DNA of 38,334 nt from a virus: positions 1-38,334 of the IMG/VR virus record IMGVR_UViG_3300035662_000067; one strand, written 5' to 3'. The translations under genes were made by a program, and so were the position numbers. A model generated the notes under the pieces. It ran no database searches. It was not told where the DNA came from and saw only the letters and a program-made list of their open reading frames with translations. Shown here in pieces: positions 7,221 to 14,298 of this stretch; position 1 is the stretch's first letter, and the number at the start of each line of letters is the position of its first letter.

Positions 7221-8651
7221 TTAATAAATCTCCCTCCACTGAAGAGCAGCAGCAACGCTAGCAGTGGCATTACCAGTAGTAGTGATAGTTCTTACAACAA
7301 GCACATAAATTTCAGAGTTTGTTGAATCTATATTTTGAACAATAATATTTTTCTTTGCCTGACTTAATGTTCCAGAAGCAACTGGTGAAAGTGAGTTTTG
7401 TGATGCACCAGAAGGAACATAACCAGATGCAAAAACATCACCATTATTGTAAGTTGTTGCATTAATACAAAACTCAACACCACTATTATCAGAAGCAGAA
7501 GTCCAAGTTAAAGTTGCCGCATTACTCAAATAAGCAGAACTTGGAAGTTTTATAACTTTATAAACAATACTATTTGTTTCACAGAATAATGAAATATTAT
7601 TCAATTTAACTGATATTCTATTTGGATATCCCTGAAAAATATTTTTGAGACGAATGGCAACCAAAGGAAGTTCTGTTCCTGCTGGTGTTGGTGTGGTTCT
7701 TGTAGCAGTCATTGTATAAGCAAAGTCAATACCACTTTCTACATATCCACCTTCTGACATCACAGAAGAACAAATCTGATCAAATGATGCTCCAATACCT
7801 ACACCAGTATTTCGGAGTTCACAACGAACTGGTAGGTTTGGATTTGCAATATAAACTGTGCTCTGATAGTTGGAATGGTTAAATTCGTGTGCGGTGATAA
7901 GTTGCCCATTATGAGCAAATCCACAACGAACTCTACCAACACCTAACCACTGAAAATCTATAAATGCAAGTTGAGTTTTTGTAATATCTAAATTGAACCC
8001 AGAAGTTCCTGTTCCATCACATTTATCTCTGTTCCATTGTGATTGTGGAATTCTTGTTTCTGTTGCAATTCCACTTACAAAAGTTCTGATTACCCAATTG
8101 TTTGTTCCAATACCAGGATTTATTCCATCAGAAGTATTAAGACCAACCTGTTCAAAATAAATTCCGTCTCTATCATCAAAATATCCAGTTCTTTTAGTTG
8201 CATTTTGTTGAGGAGCATAAAAGTTAAAAGAACTAAAAATTAGTTGTCCTTTTCCTGGCTGATAGTGATGATAAAACTTTGTTTGGTGAATACTAAATGC
8301 AGTAGATCCAATACCAGTTTGTAATTTTGCTGCTGCTTGATTTTGTAAAAATGTTACTGTTGAACCAGCACCAGAAACACTATCTAAAAAGTTTGGGTCA
8401 ATAGCATAAAGGTGCTTATAATCACCAAGAGTAAATGGTTCAGAAACTCTATTTCTACCAAATGCATCAACAGCATTTGTATCTGGATTGATAGTAATAA
8501 GAGTATCTGATGAAATCCCAACAGTTCCTGTGACTGGAAATGGATTATCTGTAGATACTTCTACTCCATCTTTTGTTGCAACATTAAAAACCTCAAAAAG
8601 AGATCTCTCTTGATTTAGATAATCTTGAGTTTGAATATTCCATTGTGCCAT
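7221..8651 (-). CDS. Probable virion structural protein (476 aa) inserted between terminase genes
   Basis: This 476-aa protein starts MAQWNIQTQDYLNQERSLFE and has no transmembrane segment or signal peptide that I can see. It contains SVSGAGSTVTFLQNQAAAKL near residue 91, a central block QLAFIDFQWLGVGRVRCGFA followed by HNGQLITAHEFNHSN (about 225-260), and a Thr/Ser/Ala/Gly-rich β-type C-terminus ending LQWREIY. I recall similar LGVGRVR...HEFNH proteins in marine T4-like and jumbo phages, where they are treated as structural. I do not recognise a precise role. A capsid or tail fibre, or a decoration protein, are the plausible options from composition. It sits between gp16 and gp17, a position with no counterpart in T4. 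Its last codons contain the ribosome binding site of gp17. Confidence 0.8.
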   Translation of the reverse strand: MAQWNIQTQDYLNQERSLFEVFNVATKDGVEVSTDNPFPVTGTVGISSDTLITINPDTNAVDAFGRNRVSEPFTLGDYKHLYAIDPNFLDSVSGAGSTVTFLQNQAAAKLQTGIGSTAFSIHQTKFYHHYQPGKGQLIFSSFNFYAPQQNATKRTGYFDDRDGIYFEQVGLNTSDGINPGIGTNNWVIRTFVSGIATETRIPQSQWNRDKCDGTGTSGFNLDITKTQLAFIDFQWLGVGRVRCGFAHNGQLITAHEFNHSNYQSTVYIANPNLPVRCELRNTGVGIGASFDQICSSVMSEGGYVESGIDFAYTMTATRTTPTPAGTELPLVAIRLKNIFQGYPNRISVKLNNISLFCETNSIVYKVIKLPSSAYLSNAATLTWTSASDNSGVEFCINATTYNNGDVFASGYVPSGASQNSLSPVASGTLSQAKKNIIVQNIDSTNSEIYVLVVRTITTTGNATASVAAALQWREIY

Positions 8652-8654
8652 GAA

Positions 8655-8969
8655 TCAAATCCATTCTAATTTTGCTGGATGATACCTGCTAACTTTAGTT
8701 ATGTTTTCTACTTTTTGAGTTGCTGGATATATGTTATGTATAATTGCTCCAGGATACTCTCTTTGAAGATGCTCTACAAGTTTATCTTTTGAGGGAATTC
8801 CATGCTCTGAAATCATATCAACTCTATAAATGCTTCCTTGCCACACAAAATCAACAGAGAATTCTTCTCCAACTTGTTGTGGAGATGGTTGTGATCCAAT
8901 ATTCAGGGTTCCATTAAAGTCACCTTGAATATTGATACTTTCTGAAAGAAACTGTTTATAACTTTTCAT
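8655..8969 (-). CDS. Conserved phage protein of unknown function (104 aa)
   Basis: The product begins MKSYKQFLSESINIQGDFNG. The opening resembles the (M)KSFxQFLxE N-termini carried by many small proteins of marine T4-like phages. The middle has EEFSVDFVWQGSIYRVDM and the end VSRYHPAKLEWI. It is soluble, mixed α/β in character, with no membrane segment. It starts 1 base after the stop of the 461-aa mosaic gene and ends 3 bases before the 476-aa virion protein, so it is translated as part of the same insert between terminase genes. I cannot assign a function. A minor virion or packaging accessory role would only be inference from its place. Confidence 0.75.
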   Translation of the reverse strand: MKSYKQFLSESINIQGDFNGTLNIGSQPSPQQVGEEFSVDFVWQGSIYRVDMISEHGIPSKDKLVEHLQREYPGAIIHNIYPATQKVENITKVSRYHPAKLEWI

Positions 8970-8970
8970 A

Positions 8971-10356
8971 TCAGCAATTCCAAGCTCTTAAGGATTTGTT
9001 AATTCTGCTATTTGGATCATTGGCAGTTTTTGCTGAAGTTAACTTTTTCTTCATCCCAGACATACGAGCACAGAATGATGCTCTACGAGGGTTGCCTACT
9101 TTTTTTGAAGGTGATTTGAGGTCTGACCCTGGATTCTCCCTCTCATATGATTTTCTACCTTTTTCATTCAGACCACCAGATTGATTCTTACCTTCTTTTC
9201 TTTGCCATGCAGCAACTTCTGCCATAAATTGTGAAAATGTCAAACAAGTATCTTCATTTGCAGGAACACAATTTGGAACCATTTTCTTACCTTTTTTCTT
9301 CATTCCAACTTGCTTGTATCCTTGCCAACATGCTTCAGATATATCCTCATCACTCTGCATATATTCTGCTGCAGTATCAATAAAATCTGCTGCTCTTGTA
9401 ATCTTAGATTGAACCCAAGCAGGAATTTGTTGATCTCCTTTCTTAATATGTTTTCTTAAAATATTAATTGCTCTCTCAATTTGATCAAACTCAACTCTTG
9501 CCATGTATCCTTCTTCATCTTTCTTCTTTCCAGAAGCAACTTCTTTATGATCCTCATGAATCTTTGATTCATTGGCAGGATGAATTTTTGCTATAGTATA
9601 CCTATCCCACATTTGAGGACCATAAGAACATTCATCTCTTTTTTCGTTCTTTTTGCAAAGAAGACAATATTTTGTATCTTTTTCATATTGCTGTTCTACA
9701 CTTACTTCCTCTGATTTGTTTCCCCAGTTTTTAGCACCCTTTTGTCTACACTTAACAAGAGCTCCTGATGCATATGCACTTGGCCAAACTTTGAATCTTG
9801 CTTTTACTTTGTGGTAGCAAGCATCTTTTTCGCCACTACCTTTACTTTTGACGTCTGATTCTTCGTTCATTTTCTTTTCTGGTTTATCTGTAGAAACATA
9901 AGTTGGTTTTGCAGCACCACTTTTTTGCTGTTGACCTGGATCTTGTTGTCTTTTTCTTTTTACTGCAGATCTAATTTCACTTTTAGACATGCTTGCTAAT
10001 TTTGAACTTGAGAAACATTTTGGTGTTTTTGTTTCTCCTGGTTCATTTGCACATGAAGAACCATCTGATTGGACCCATCCTGGTTTTCCGTCTTTTGACT
10101 TAGAACCTTTAAACCACTGATGAAGAGAACCTTCTTTAATTTTTTCAATTTTCTTTAATTTTGAATAATAATCTGGAAGTTCATCTACATGCTGTAATGC
10201 AGTAATCTTTGCACCACCTTTACTTGTGGTATGCTCACCTTCAACTTTAGTTCCCATTTTAACCTGTTGAATAATTTTATCCAAAGGAACATTATGCTTT
10301 GCAGCGATTTCCTTTGGGGTCTTGTATGATTTTACAGGTCCTTTTGGATCTCTCAT
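8971..10356 (-). CDS. Mosaic multi-module protein (461 aa; DUF5661-, DUF5872- and DUF6321-like segments)
   Basis: A highly charged, Lys-rich protein built from short units. (a) Residues 12-70, PKEIAAKHNVPLDKIIQQVK plus EHTTSKGGAK..HVDELPDYYSKL, resemble DUF5661. (b) Residues 77-118, SLHQWFKGSKSKDGKPGWVQ with two Cys, resemble DUF5872. (c) Residues 175-213 have KVWPSAYASGALVKCR. (d) C231, C234 and C243 form a possible metal site. (e) Residues 283-335 are helical with PAWVQSKITRAADFIDTAAE. (f) Residues 342-365 have ACWQGYKQVGMKKKGKK. (g) Residues 382-461 are DUF6321-like, with AWQRKEGKN, NPRRASFCARM and NDPNSRINKSLRAWNC. Linkers are basic and low-complexity. I recall these units as separate proteins in marine phages and giant viruses. 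The family names are from memory. Biochemical function is unknown. Basic modules next to terminase suggest nucleic-acid contact, but this is inference. Confidence 0.85.
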   Translation of the reverse strand: MRDPKGPVKSYKTPKEIAAKHNVPLDKIIQQVKMGTKVEGEHTTSKGGAKITALQHVDELPDYYSKLKKIEKIKEGSLHQWFKGSKSKDGKPGWVQSDGSSCANEPGETKTPKCFSSSKLASMSKSEIRSAVKRKRQQDPGQQQKSGAAKPTYVSTDKPEKKMNEESDVKSKGSGEKDACYHKVKARFKVWPSAYASGALVKCRQKGAKNWGNKSEEVSVEQQYEKDTKYCLLCKKNEKRDECSYGPQMWDRYTIAKIHPANESKIHEDHKEVASGKKKDEEGYMARVEFDQIERAINILRKHIKKGDQQIPAWVQSKITRAADFIDTAAEYMQSDEDISEACWQGYKQVGMKKKGKKMVPNCVPANEDTCLTFSQFMAEVAAWQRKEGKNQSGGLNEKGRKSYERENPGSDLKSPSKKVGNPRRASFCARMSGMKKKLTSAKTANDPNSRINKSLRAWNC

Positions 10357-10362
10357 TACATA

Positions 10363-10779
10363 TTATGATTCTTCTGCACTATTTAGCAGACCTTGCTTTA
10401 TAAGTTTGGATAACTCTGCAGTAGACCCAACAAAAAGTGAGTTGTTAACTGTTGTAGGACCTTTTTGGGGAGCATCTAACTCTCTCATTTTCTTTTGTAA
10501 ATCAATCAATTTATCTGTGGTATCTGCAACAGATTTGATTAATTGACCTGCAACTTCAAATGCTCTTGGGTGACCAGATTCTTGAGCAATTTCTAATATG
10601 CCATCAACTGCTTCTTGTCCCTTTGAGATTAAACTATACAGTTGTCCTCTACTATACTCATAATCTTTTTGTGGGTCATTTGAAGTTTCTGATGTAGAAA
10701 GTTCAGCAGAATCTACTACAGAAACAATTGAGGTTTCTATATTTAAAGATTCTTCTATTTTTTTAAATTTGTTTGCCAT
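10363..10779 (-). CDS. gp16: Small terminase subunit gp16
   Basis: This 138-aa protein lies directly after gp15, where T4 encodes gp16. It contains the segments DYEYSRGQLYSLISKGQEAV and HPRAFEVAGQLIKSVADTTD followed by KLIDLQKKMREL, a helical hairpin typical of T4-like TerS oligomerisation cores. The acidic N-terminus (1-40) and the C-terminus (NSLFVGSTAELSKLIKQGLL) look flexible. T4 gp16 is 164 aa, so it is slightly short but whole. Family role: it forms a ring that helps initiate packaging and stimulates the gp17 ATPase. Its usual partner gp17 is not the next gene here. Three genes of 3.1 kb separate them. Confidence 0.9.
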   Translation of the reverse strand: MANKFKKIEESLNIETSIVSVVDSAELSTSETSNDPQKDYEYSRGQLYSLISKGQEAVDGILEIAQESGHPRAFEVAGQLIKSVADTTDKLIDLQKKMRELDAPQKGPTTVNNSLFVGSTAELSKLIKQGLLNSAEES

Positions 10780-10782
10780 GCA

Positions 10783-11634
10783 TTATATATCCACATCAGT
10801 GCCTTGAGAAGGACTATAATCTTCGAAGTCTTGGAATTCAACTATCTCTTCATTAAATCCAAAATCATCTCCAAATGGAATTAATCCATCATCAACAGTA
10901 TTAATTACATTGTCTCCATTATAATCTTCAAGTGCTTTTGGTGTTGCAGTATATCTAACTTCTCTTCTTGCATTTAACAGTGCATCTGTGGCATAATCAA
11001 CTTGAACTTTCTTAATAAGTCCTTGACTGTCTGATGGAATTTCACTGAATAAGTATGTTTTAGCAGTGAAGTTTAATGTGTAAAGTATAATCCTTCTTGT
11101 ACTAAAATCACCTTCATAATCATCTCTAAATCCAACTCTATTTAAAATAATAGGAATATCTTTTGTTTCATTAATTTCTGGAATTAATCTCACAGTAACA
11201 TTGAATGATGGTTGGAAGAAAGGTAAAATCTGTTCTATAATTTGAAGAGCATCATCTTGAATTTTGCTCATGATGTTAAGTTCAAATCCAATGTTATATG
11301 GAGTTGGTGTATAAACTTTTGCAGGTTTTCCTGTATCAGTTCTTGGAGAACTAAATGTTTGAATAACTGAAGATTTTCTTTGAGAATCATAATCAATTGA
11401 AGTCATTTCAAATGACATTCTTGGAAGCGTTAATGCAATCTTTCTATCACCTGCTGGTTGCTGTTCAATTCTTGCTAAAAACTTTTGTGTAGGTCCATAC
11501 GCAAGTGGAACTTTCAATCTGGAAATTGGGTCACCAGCATCATTAAAGTGTCTGATTTGAATGTTATTAAATAACGTTCCAAAAGCAGTTACAGTTTTTT
11601 GTATTGACTTATGATAAAAATAATTGCCAAACAT
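10783..11634 (-). CDS. gp15: Tail sheath stabiliser / tail terminator gp15
   Basis: This 283-aa protein starts MFGNYFYHKSIQKTVTAFGT and has the conserved LFNNIQIRHFNDAGDPISRL and the LPRMSFEMTSIDYDSQRK block found in T4-like gp15. Family role: a hexamer caps the finished tail tube and sheath and connects it to the gp13/gp14 neck. Length agrees with T4 gp15 (272 aa). The C-terminus is strongly acidic (EEIVEFQDFEDYSPSQGTDV). gp14 has a similar acidic end with EEFDDIVEF. A GATAAATA late-like box lies 20-odd bases upstream next to the gp14 stop codon. Confidence 0.94.
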   Translation of the reverse strand: MFGNYFYHKSIQKTVTAFGTLFNNIQIRHFNDAGDPISRLKVPLAYGPTQKFLARIEQQPAGDRKIALTLPRMSFEMTSIDYDSQRKSSVIQTFSSPRTDTGKPAKVYTPTPYNIGFELNIMSKIQDDALQIIEQILPFFQPSFNVTVRLIPEINETKDIPIILNRVGFRDDYEGDFSTRRIILYTLNFTAKTYLFSEIPSDSQGLIKKVQVDYATDALLNARREVRYTATPKALEDYNGDNVINTVDDGLIPFGDDFGFNEEIVEFQDFEDYSPSQGTDVDI

Positions 11635-11654
11635 AATTATTTTCGTTTATTTTG

Positions 11655-11662
11655 TATTTATC
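11655..11662 (-). promoter_or_regulatory. Candidate late promoter before gp15 (GATAAATA)
   Basis: The minus strand reads GATAAATACAA immediately after the gp14 stop codon and 20 bases before the gp15 ATG. It differs from the T4 late octamer at the first base only. Position between genes supports it, but AT-richness makes chance matches common. Confidence 0.4.
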
Positions 11663-13048
11663 TTAAACTTCACCAAAAGGATTGACTTCTGTAAATTCTA
11701 CAATATCATCAAATTCTTCTTGAATGTCATCAGAGGAATCATATGGGGGAGCAGATATAAAATCTCCGCTATCTTTAATAATGTACGTAGCAGTTGAAGC
11801 AGCCCCAACTACAACATCACCTGTTACAAATGCAGTTCCAAATCCACTAACTTTAAGAATTTTAGTTTCTGCGTCCCAATCTTTGACTAATCCTGTAGCA
11901 CCAGAAATAGATCCAGTTACTGTTTCTCCAAAAATATAATTTCCATTGGAAACTGTACTACCAGCAGAAATTGTAATGTTTGGTGCTGTTGTATATCCAT
12001 ACCCAGCATTTATAATTCTAACTGTAGAAATTCCTCCAGATGAATTTAAAAATGCCCTAGCTGTTGCAGTGGTTCCTCCAGAAACTGGTCCTGAAATGGT
12101 TACTGTAGGTTCGGTAACATACCCTTGACCAGCGTTGGTTAGACTGATAGGTCCAATACTTCCAGAAGTTGCTATGCCAACTGTAGCACTGGCATTATAA
12201 CCCCCTCCCCCAGAAAATGTTACCAATGGTGGTTTGCTATAATTATACCCTGTTCCAGGGTCTTCTATGTATATTTTATGAACACTTTTTGAAGTTAAAA
12301 GAGCACTTTTACTGGTCATTATACCAACAACTCGTGCTTTTGTTCCAGAAAGTGGAGATGAAACATTTATACTTGGAGTTGTAGAATATCTATAACCACC
12401 ATTAATTGTACTGATTGTTTGAACGCCTCCAGAAACAAAAGTTGTAGATGCAGTTGCAGTGACCCCAATTCCAGAAAGTTGTAATTCCGATTCATATCCA
12501 AGAGCTTTTGGTTCTTTTCCAGCAATAACTGGATCACTGACATTCATTACAATATTTTCATCTTCAATTTCAAAAAGTTCACATCTCAATTCATAAACAT
12601 AATTTTTTTGAAGTTGATAAAATGGTTTTCTATTTTCAACATATTTAATTTCCATAAAGCTTTCACTTAATGGAATGTAAATTAAATCCCCTTCATTAGG
12701 ACGTAATGCGTTTTTTACATCTGGGATTTGTTTCATCAATTCTCCAATGTAAGTTTCAAATCTTTCTTTAGAGATAATTAGGTTCATTTCATCAGTAATT
12801 CTAACCCCAAATTTACTCATTAAAATACTATTAGAATCAAATCCTTCATAAGAAGCAAGATATGCCTCAATTGGAAATTGATTAGTAAATGTTGAATATA
12901 AAACTTCTTTTATAACCTTTCCTTCCGTAATAATTTCTCTTGGCATATAATAAACTTCTATGCCATACATTTTTAATTGTTCATTAATCAAATCCTGAAC
13001 AAGACCTTGCTCACTGGATGTGCCTTGTAAGAAGAATGGATTTAACAT
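11663..13048 (-). CDS. gp14: Neck protein gp14 with inserted G-x-G-Y-x-P repeat region
   Basis: This 461-aa protein opens MLNPFFLQGTSSEQGLVQDL, and residues 1-175 match T4-like gp14, including EGDLIYIPLSESFMEIKYVE and FYQLQKNYVYELRCELFE. Family role: with gp13 it completes the head and forms the neck for tail docking. It is much longer than T4 gp14 (256 aa). The extra part, about residues 195-410, contains at least four β-repeats of the form N-G/A-G-x-x-Y-x-x-x-P-x-(I/V)-x-(I/V/F)-S: NGGYRYSTTPSINVSS, GTGYNYSKPPLVTFSGG, NAGQGYVTEPTVTISGP and NAGYGYTTAPNITISAG. The final acidic segment (EEFDDIVEFTEVNPFGEV) resembles the gp14 end again. The repeats recur in gp7, gp8 and the 916-aa protein. The gene follows gp13 by 1 base. 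Confidence 0.93.
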   Translation of the reverse strand: MLNPFFLQGTSSEQGLVQDLINEQLKMYGIEVYYMPREIITEGKVIKEVLYSTFTNQFPIEAYLASYEGFDSNSILMSKFGVRITDEMNLIISKERFETYIGELMKQIPDVKNALRPNEGDLIYIPLSESFMEIKYVENRKPFYQLQKNYVYELRCELFEIEDENIVMNVSDPVIAGKEPKALGYESELQLSGIGVTATASTTFVSGGVQTISTINGGYRYSTTPSINVSSPLSGTKARVVGIMTSKSALLTSKSVHKIYIEDPGTGYNYSKPPLVTFSGGGGYNASATVGIATSGSIGPISLTNAGQGYVTEPTVTISGPVSGGTTATARAFLNSSGGISTVRIINAGYGYTTAPNITISAGSTVSNGNYIFGETVTGSISGATGLVKDWDAETKILKVSGFGTAFVTGDVVVGAASTATYIIKDSGDFISAPPYDSSDDIQEEFDDIVEFTEVNPFGEV

Positions 13049-13049
13049 A

Positions 13050-13880
13050 TTAACCTATCATATCAAATGGAGCAGTTTCAAACTCACTTAACATTCTCAT
13101 TCTAATATCTTCTAATTCTTTTACTGCATCATCATAAATTTGACGTCCATTTAACTCTACGCCACCTGGAAGTTTTACTCCTTGGAATTTGATTAAGTTT
13201 TGTCCCCACTGTTTTTTCAACAATGCAGTAAAATAAAGTTTTAAGAAAGAATCATTATAAACTTTAGTATAATCATTTGGGTCTAAAATTCTATAACATT
13301 CCATTATGAGATAGTTTCCAGCCACAATACTATCCCAACTCATATCAATGTACAGTCTATTTTGTCTCTTATTAAATCTAATCTGTCTTTGTGGGTTAAC
13401 AATCCAATCAATATCTTCAAGATATCTCTTGGTTACATAATAGTTTACAAGTTCAGTAGAACTAAACCAGTAAATATCATTCAAAAATAACTGATAGTTA
13501 ACATTAAAAAGGTTTGATGTAATAGTTCTATTATCAAGTTTAAAAACTCTTTCTACTCCAACAATAGTATCTGGAATTGGAATATAGTTTGAGTTTTCTT
13601 CCCAATTAAATGATCCCAATCCAGATGACACTGTTGTTGTAACAATTCCAGCACTCCTCGCTCCACCACGTGATCTACCCCTATCAATATCATCTTGAGT
13701 AAATTTATACTTCAAGAACATTTTCTCAACGCCATCAAAATGCCTTTCATTGAAATACTGAAGGGCATCATCTAATCTATCATCAATTTGTTCCTCTGAA
13801 ACATTAATTTCCAGAACAGGAGCACCAAGTTGCCTTAAGGCATAATCAATTAATTCTTGTCTTGATGCTGGTTTTGCCAT
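13050..13880 (-). CDS. gp13: Neck protein gp13
   Basis: This 276-aa protein starts MAKPASRQELIDYALRQLGA and contains NVSEEQIDDRLDDALQYFNE and the C-terminal GGVELNGRQIYDDAVKELED, all typical of T4-like gp13. Family role: a ring that joins the filled head at the portal, with gp14, before tail attachment. T4 gp13 is 309 aa, so the size is normal. The gene starts a tight run gp13-gp14-gp15-gp16. A TCTAAATACTT box lies 19 bases upstream, so this run may have its own late promoter. Confidence 0.95.
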   Translation of the reverse strand: MAKPASRQELIDYALRQLGAPVLEINVSEEQIDDRLDDALQYFNERHFDGVEKMFLKYKFTQDDIDRGRSRGGARSAGIVTTTVSSGLGSFNWEENSNYIPIPDTIVGVERVFKLDNRTITSNLFNVNYQLFLNDIYWFSSTELVNYYVTKRYLEDIDWIVNPQRQIRFNKRQNRLYIDMSWDSIVAGNYLIMECYRILDPNDYTKVYNDSFLKLYFTALLKKQWGQNLIKFQGVKLPGGVELNGRQIYDDAVKELEDIRMRMLSEFETAPFDMIG

Positions 13881-13898
13881 TATTTTACACTTTTTAAG

Positions 13899-13906
13899 TA
13901 TTTAGA
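13899..13906 (-). promoter_or_regulatory. Candidate late promoter before gp13 (TCTAAATA)
   Basis: The minus strand reads TCTAAATACTT, identical over 11 bases to the site before gp20. It overlaps the stop codon of the 58-aa gene and lies 19 bases before the gp13 ATG. It marks a natural boundary between the baseplate/fibre block and the neck genes. Confidence 0.45.
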
Positions 13907-14078
13907 GATTTTTGCATATATCTGATACTACCTCTTGCTGCTTCATATACAACTTCACATAACACTTACAAAGATTTCTCATTAAATCAATATTTGTACA
14001 AGTATCCAATTCTCTTGAAATTTTTTCATATTCAAACAATTTAGAAATAGTTTCAAGTTTTAGGTCATCTGGGTCCAT
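13902..14078 (-). CDS. Small conserved phage protein (58 aa), unknown function
   Basis: This short frame reads MDPDDLKLETISKLFEYEKI then SRELDTCTNIDLMRNLCKCY and ends VVSDICKNL. The ATG at 14078 overlaps the end of the 77-aa gene by 14 bases, and the stop directly precedes gp13. The sequence looks mostly helical and has four Cys, three of them in the C-terminal half. I recall small proteins with the same EYEKISRE(L/I) and KCY(V/I)KLY patterns at this place in marine T4-like phages, which supports it being real. Function is unknown. A role in assembly of the neck or the preceding fibre protein is only inferred from position. Confidence 0.72.
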   Translation of the reverse strand: MDPDDLKLETISKLFEYEKISRELDTCTNIDLMRNLCKCYVKLYMKQQEVVSDICKNL

Positions 14079-14298
14079 TTACCAAATCCTTTAATAATTG
14101 TTTAATTTCTTCTATAGAAGATTTCATTTCTTCCACATCATTAGTCAAAGACTCTAATTTTTGTTTTTCATTCAATCTTCTGTTTTTAGAAGAAATATAA
14201 TTCTGCATTCCTTGAATGTCTGTATTAATAATTGCATTTGTCTTCAAGTCTCTAATTATATTTGGATGACCTTCAACTTTAGCATACTTATTTTCCAT
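14065..14298 (-). CDS. Small coiled-coil protein (77 aa), probable structural accessory
   Basis: The frame starts at the ATG at 14298, whose first base is shared with the stop codon of the 2152-aa gene (TAATG), so translation is probably coupled. A longer in-frame start at 14364 is less likely because it would lie inside the upstream gene. The protein reads MENKYAKVEGHPNIIRDLKT then NAIINTDIQGMQNYISSKNR. Residues 45-72 form a predicted coiled coil with regular hydrophobic spacing (LESLTNDVEEMKSSIEEIKQLL). Similar 'KYAxVEGHxNLxRDxxTNAIINTD' proteins occupy this position in T4-like cyanophages as I remember them. It is likely a minor virion or chaperone protein of unknown function. Confidence 0.8.
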   Translation of the reverse strand: MENKYAKVEGHPNIIRDLKTNAIINTDIQGMQNYISSKNRRLNEKQKLESLTNDVEEMKSSIEEIKQLLKDLVNGPR

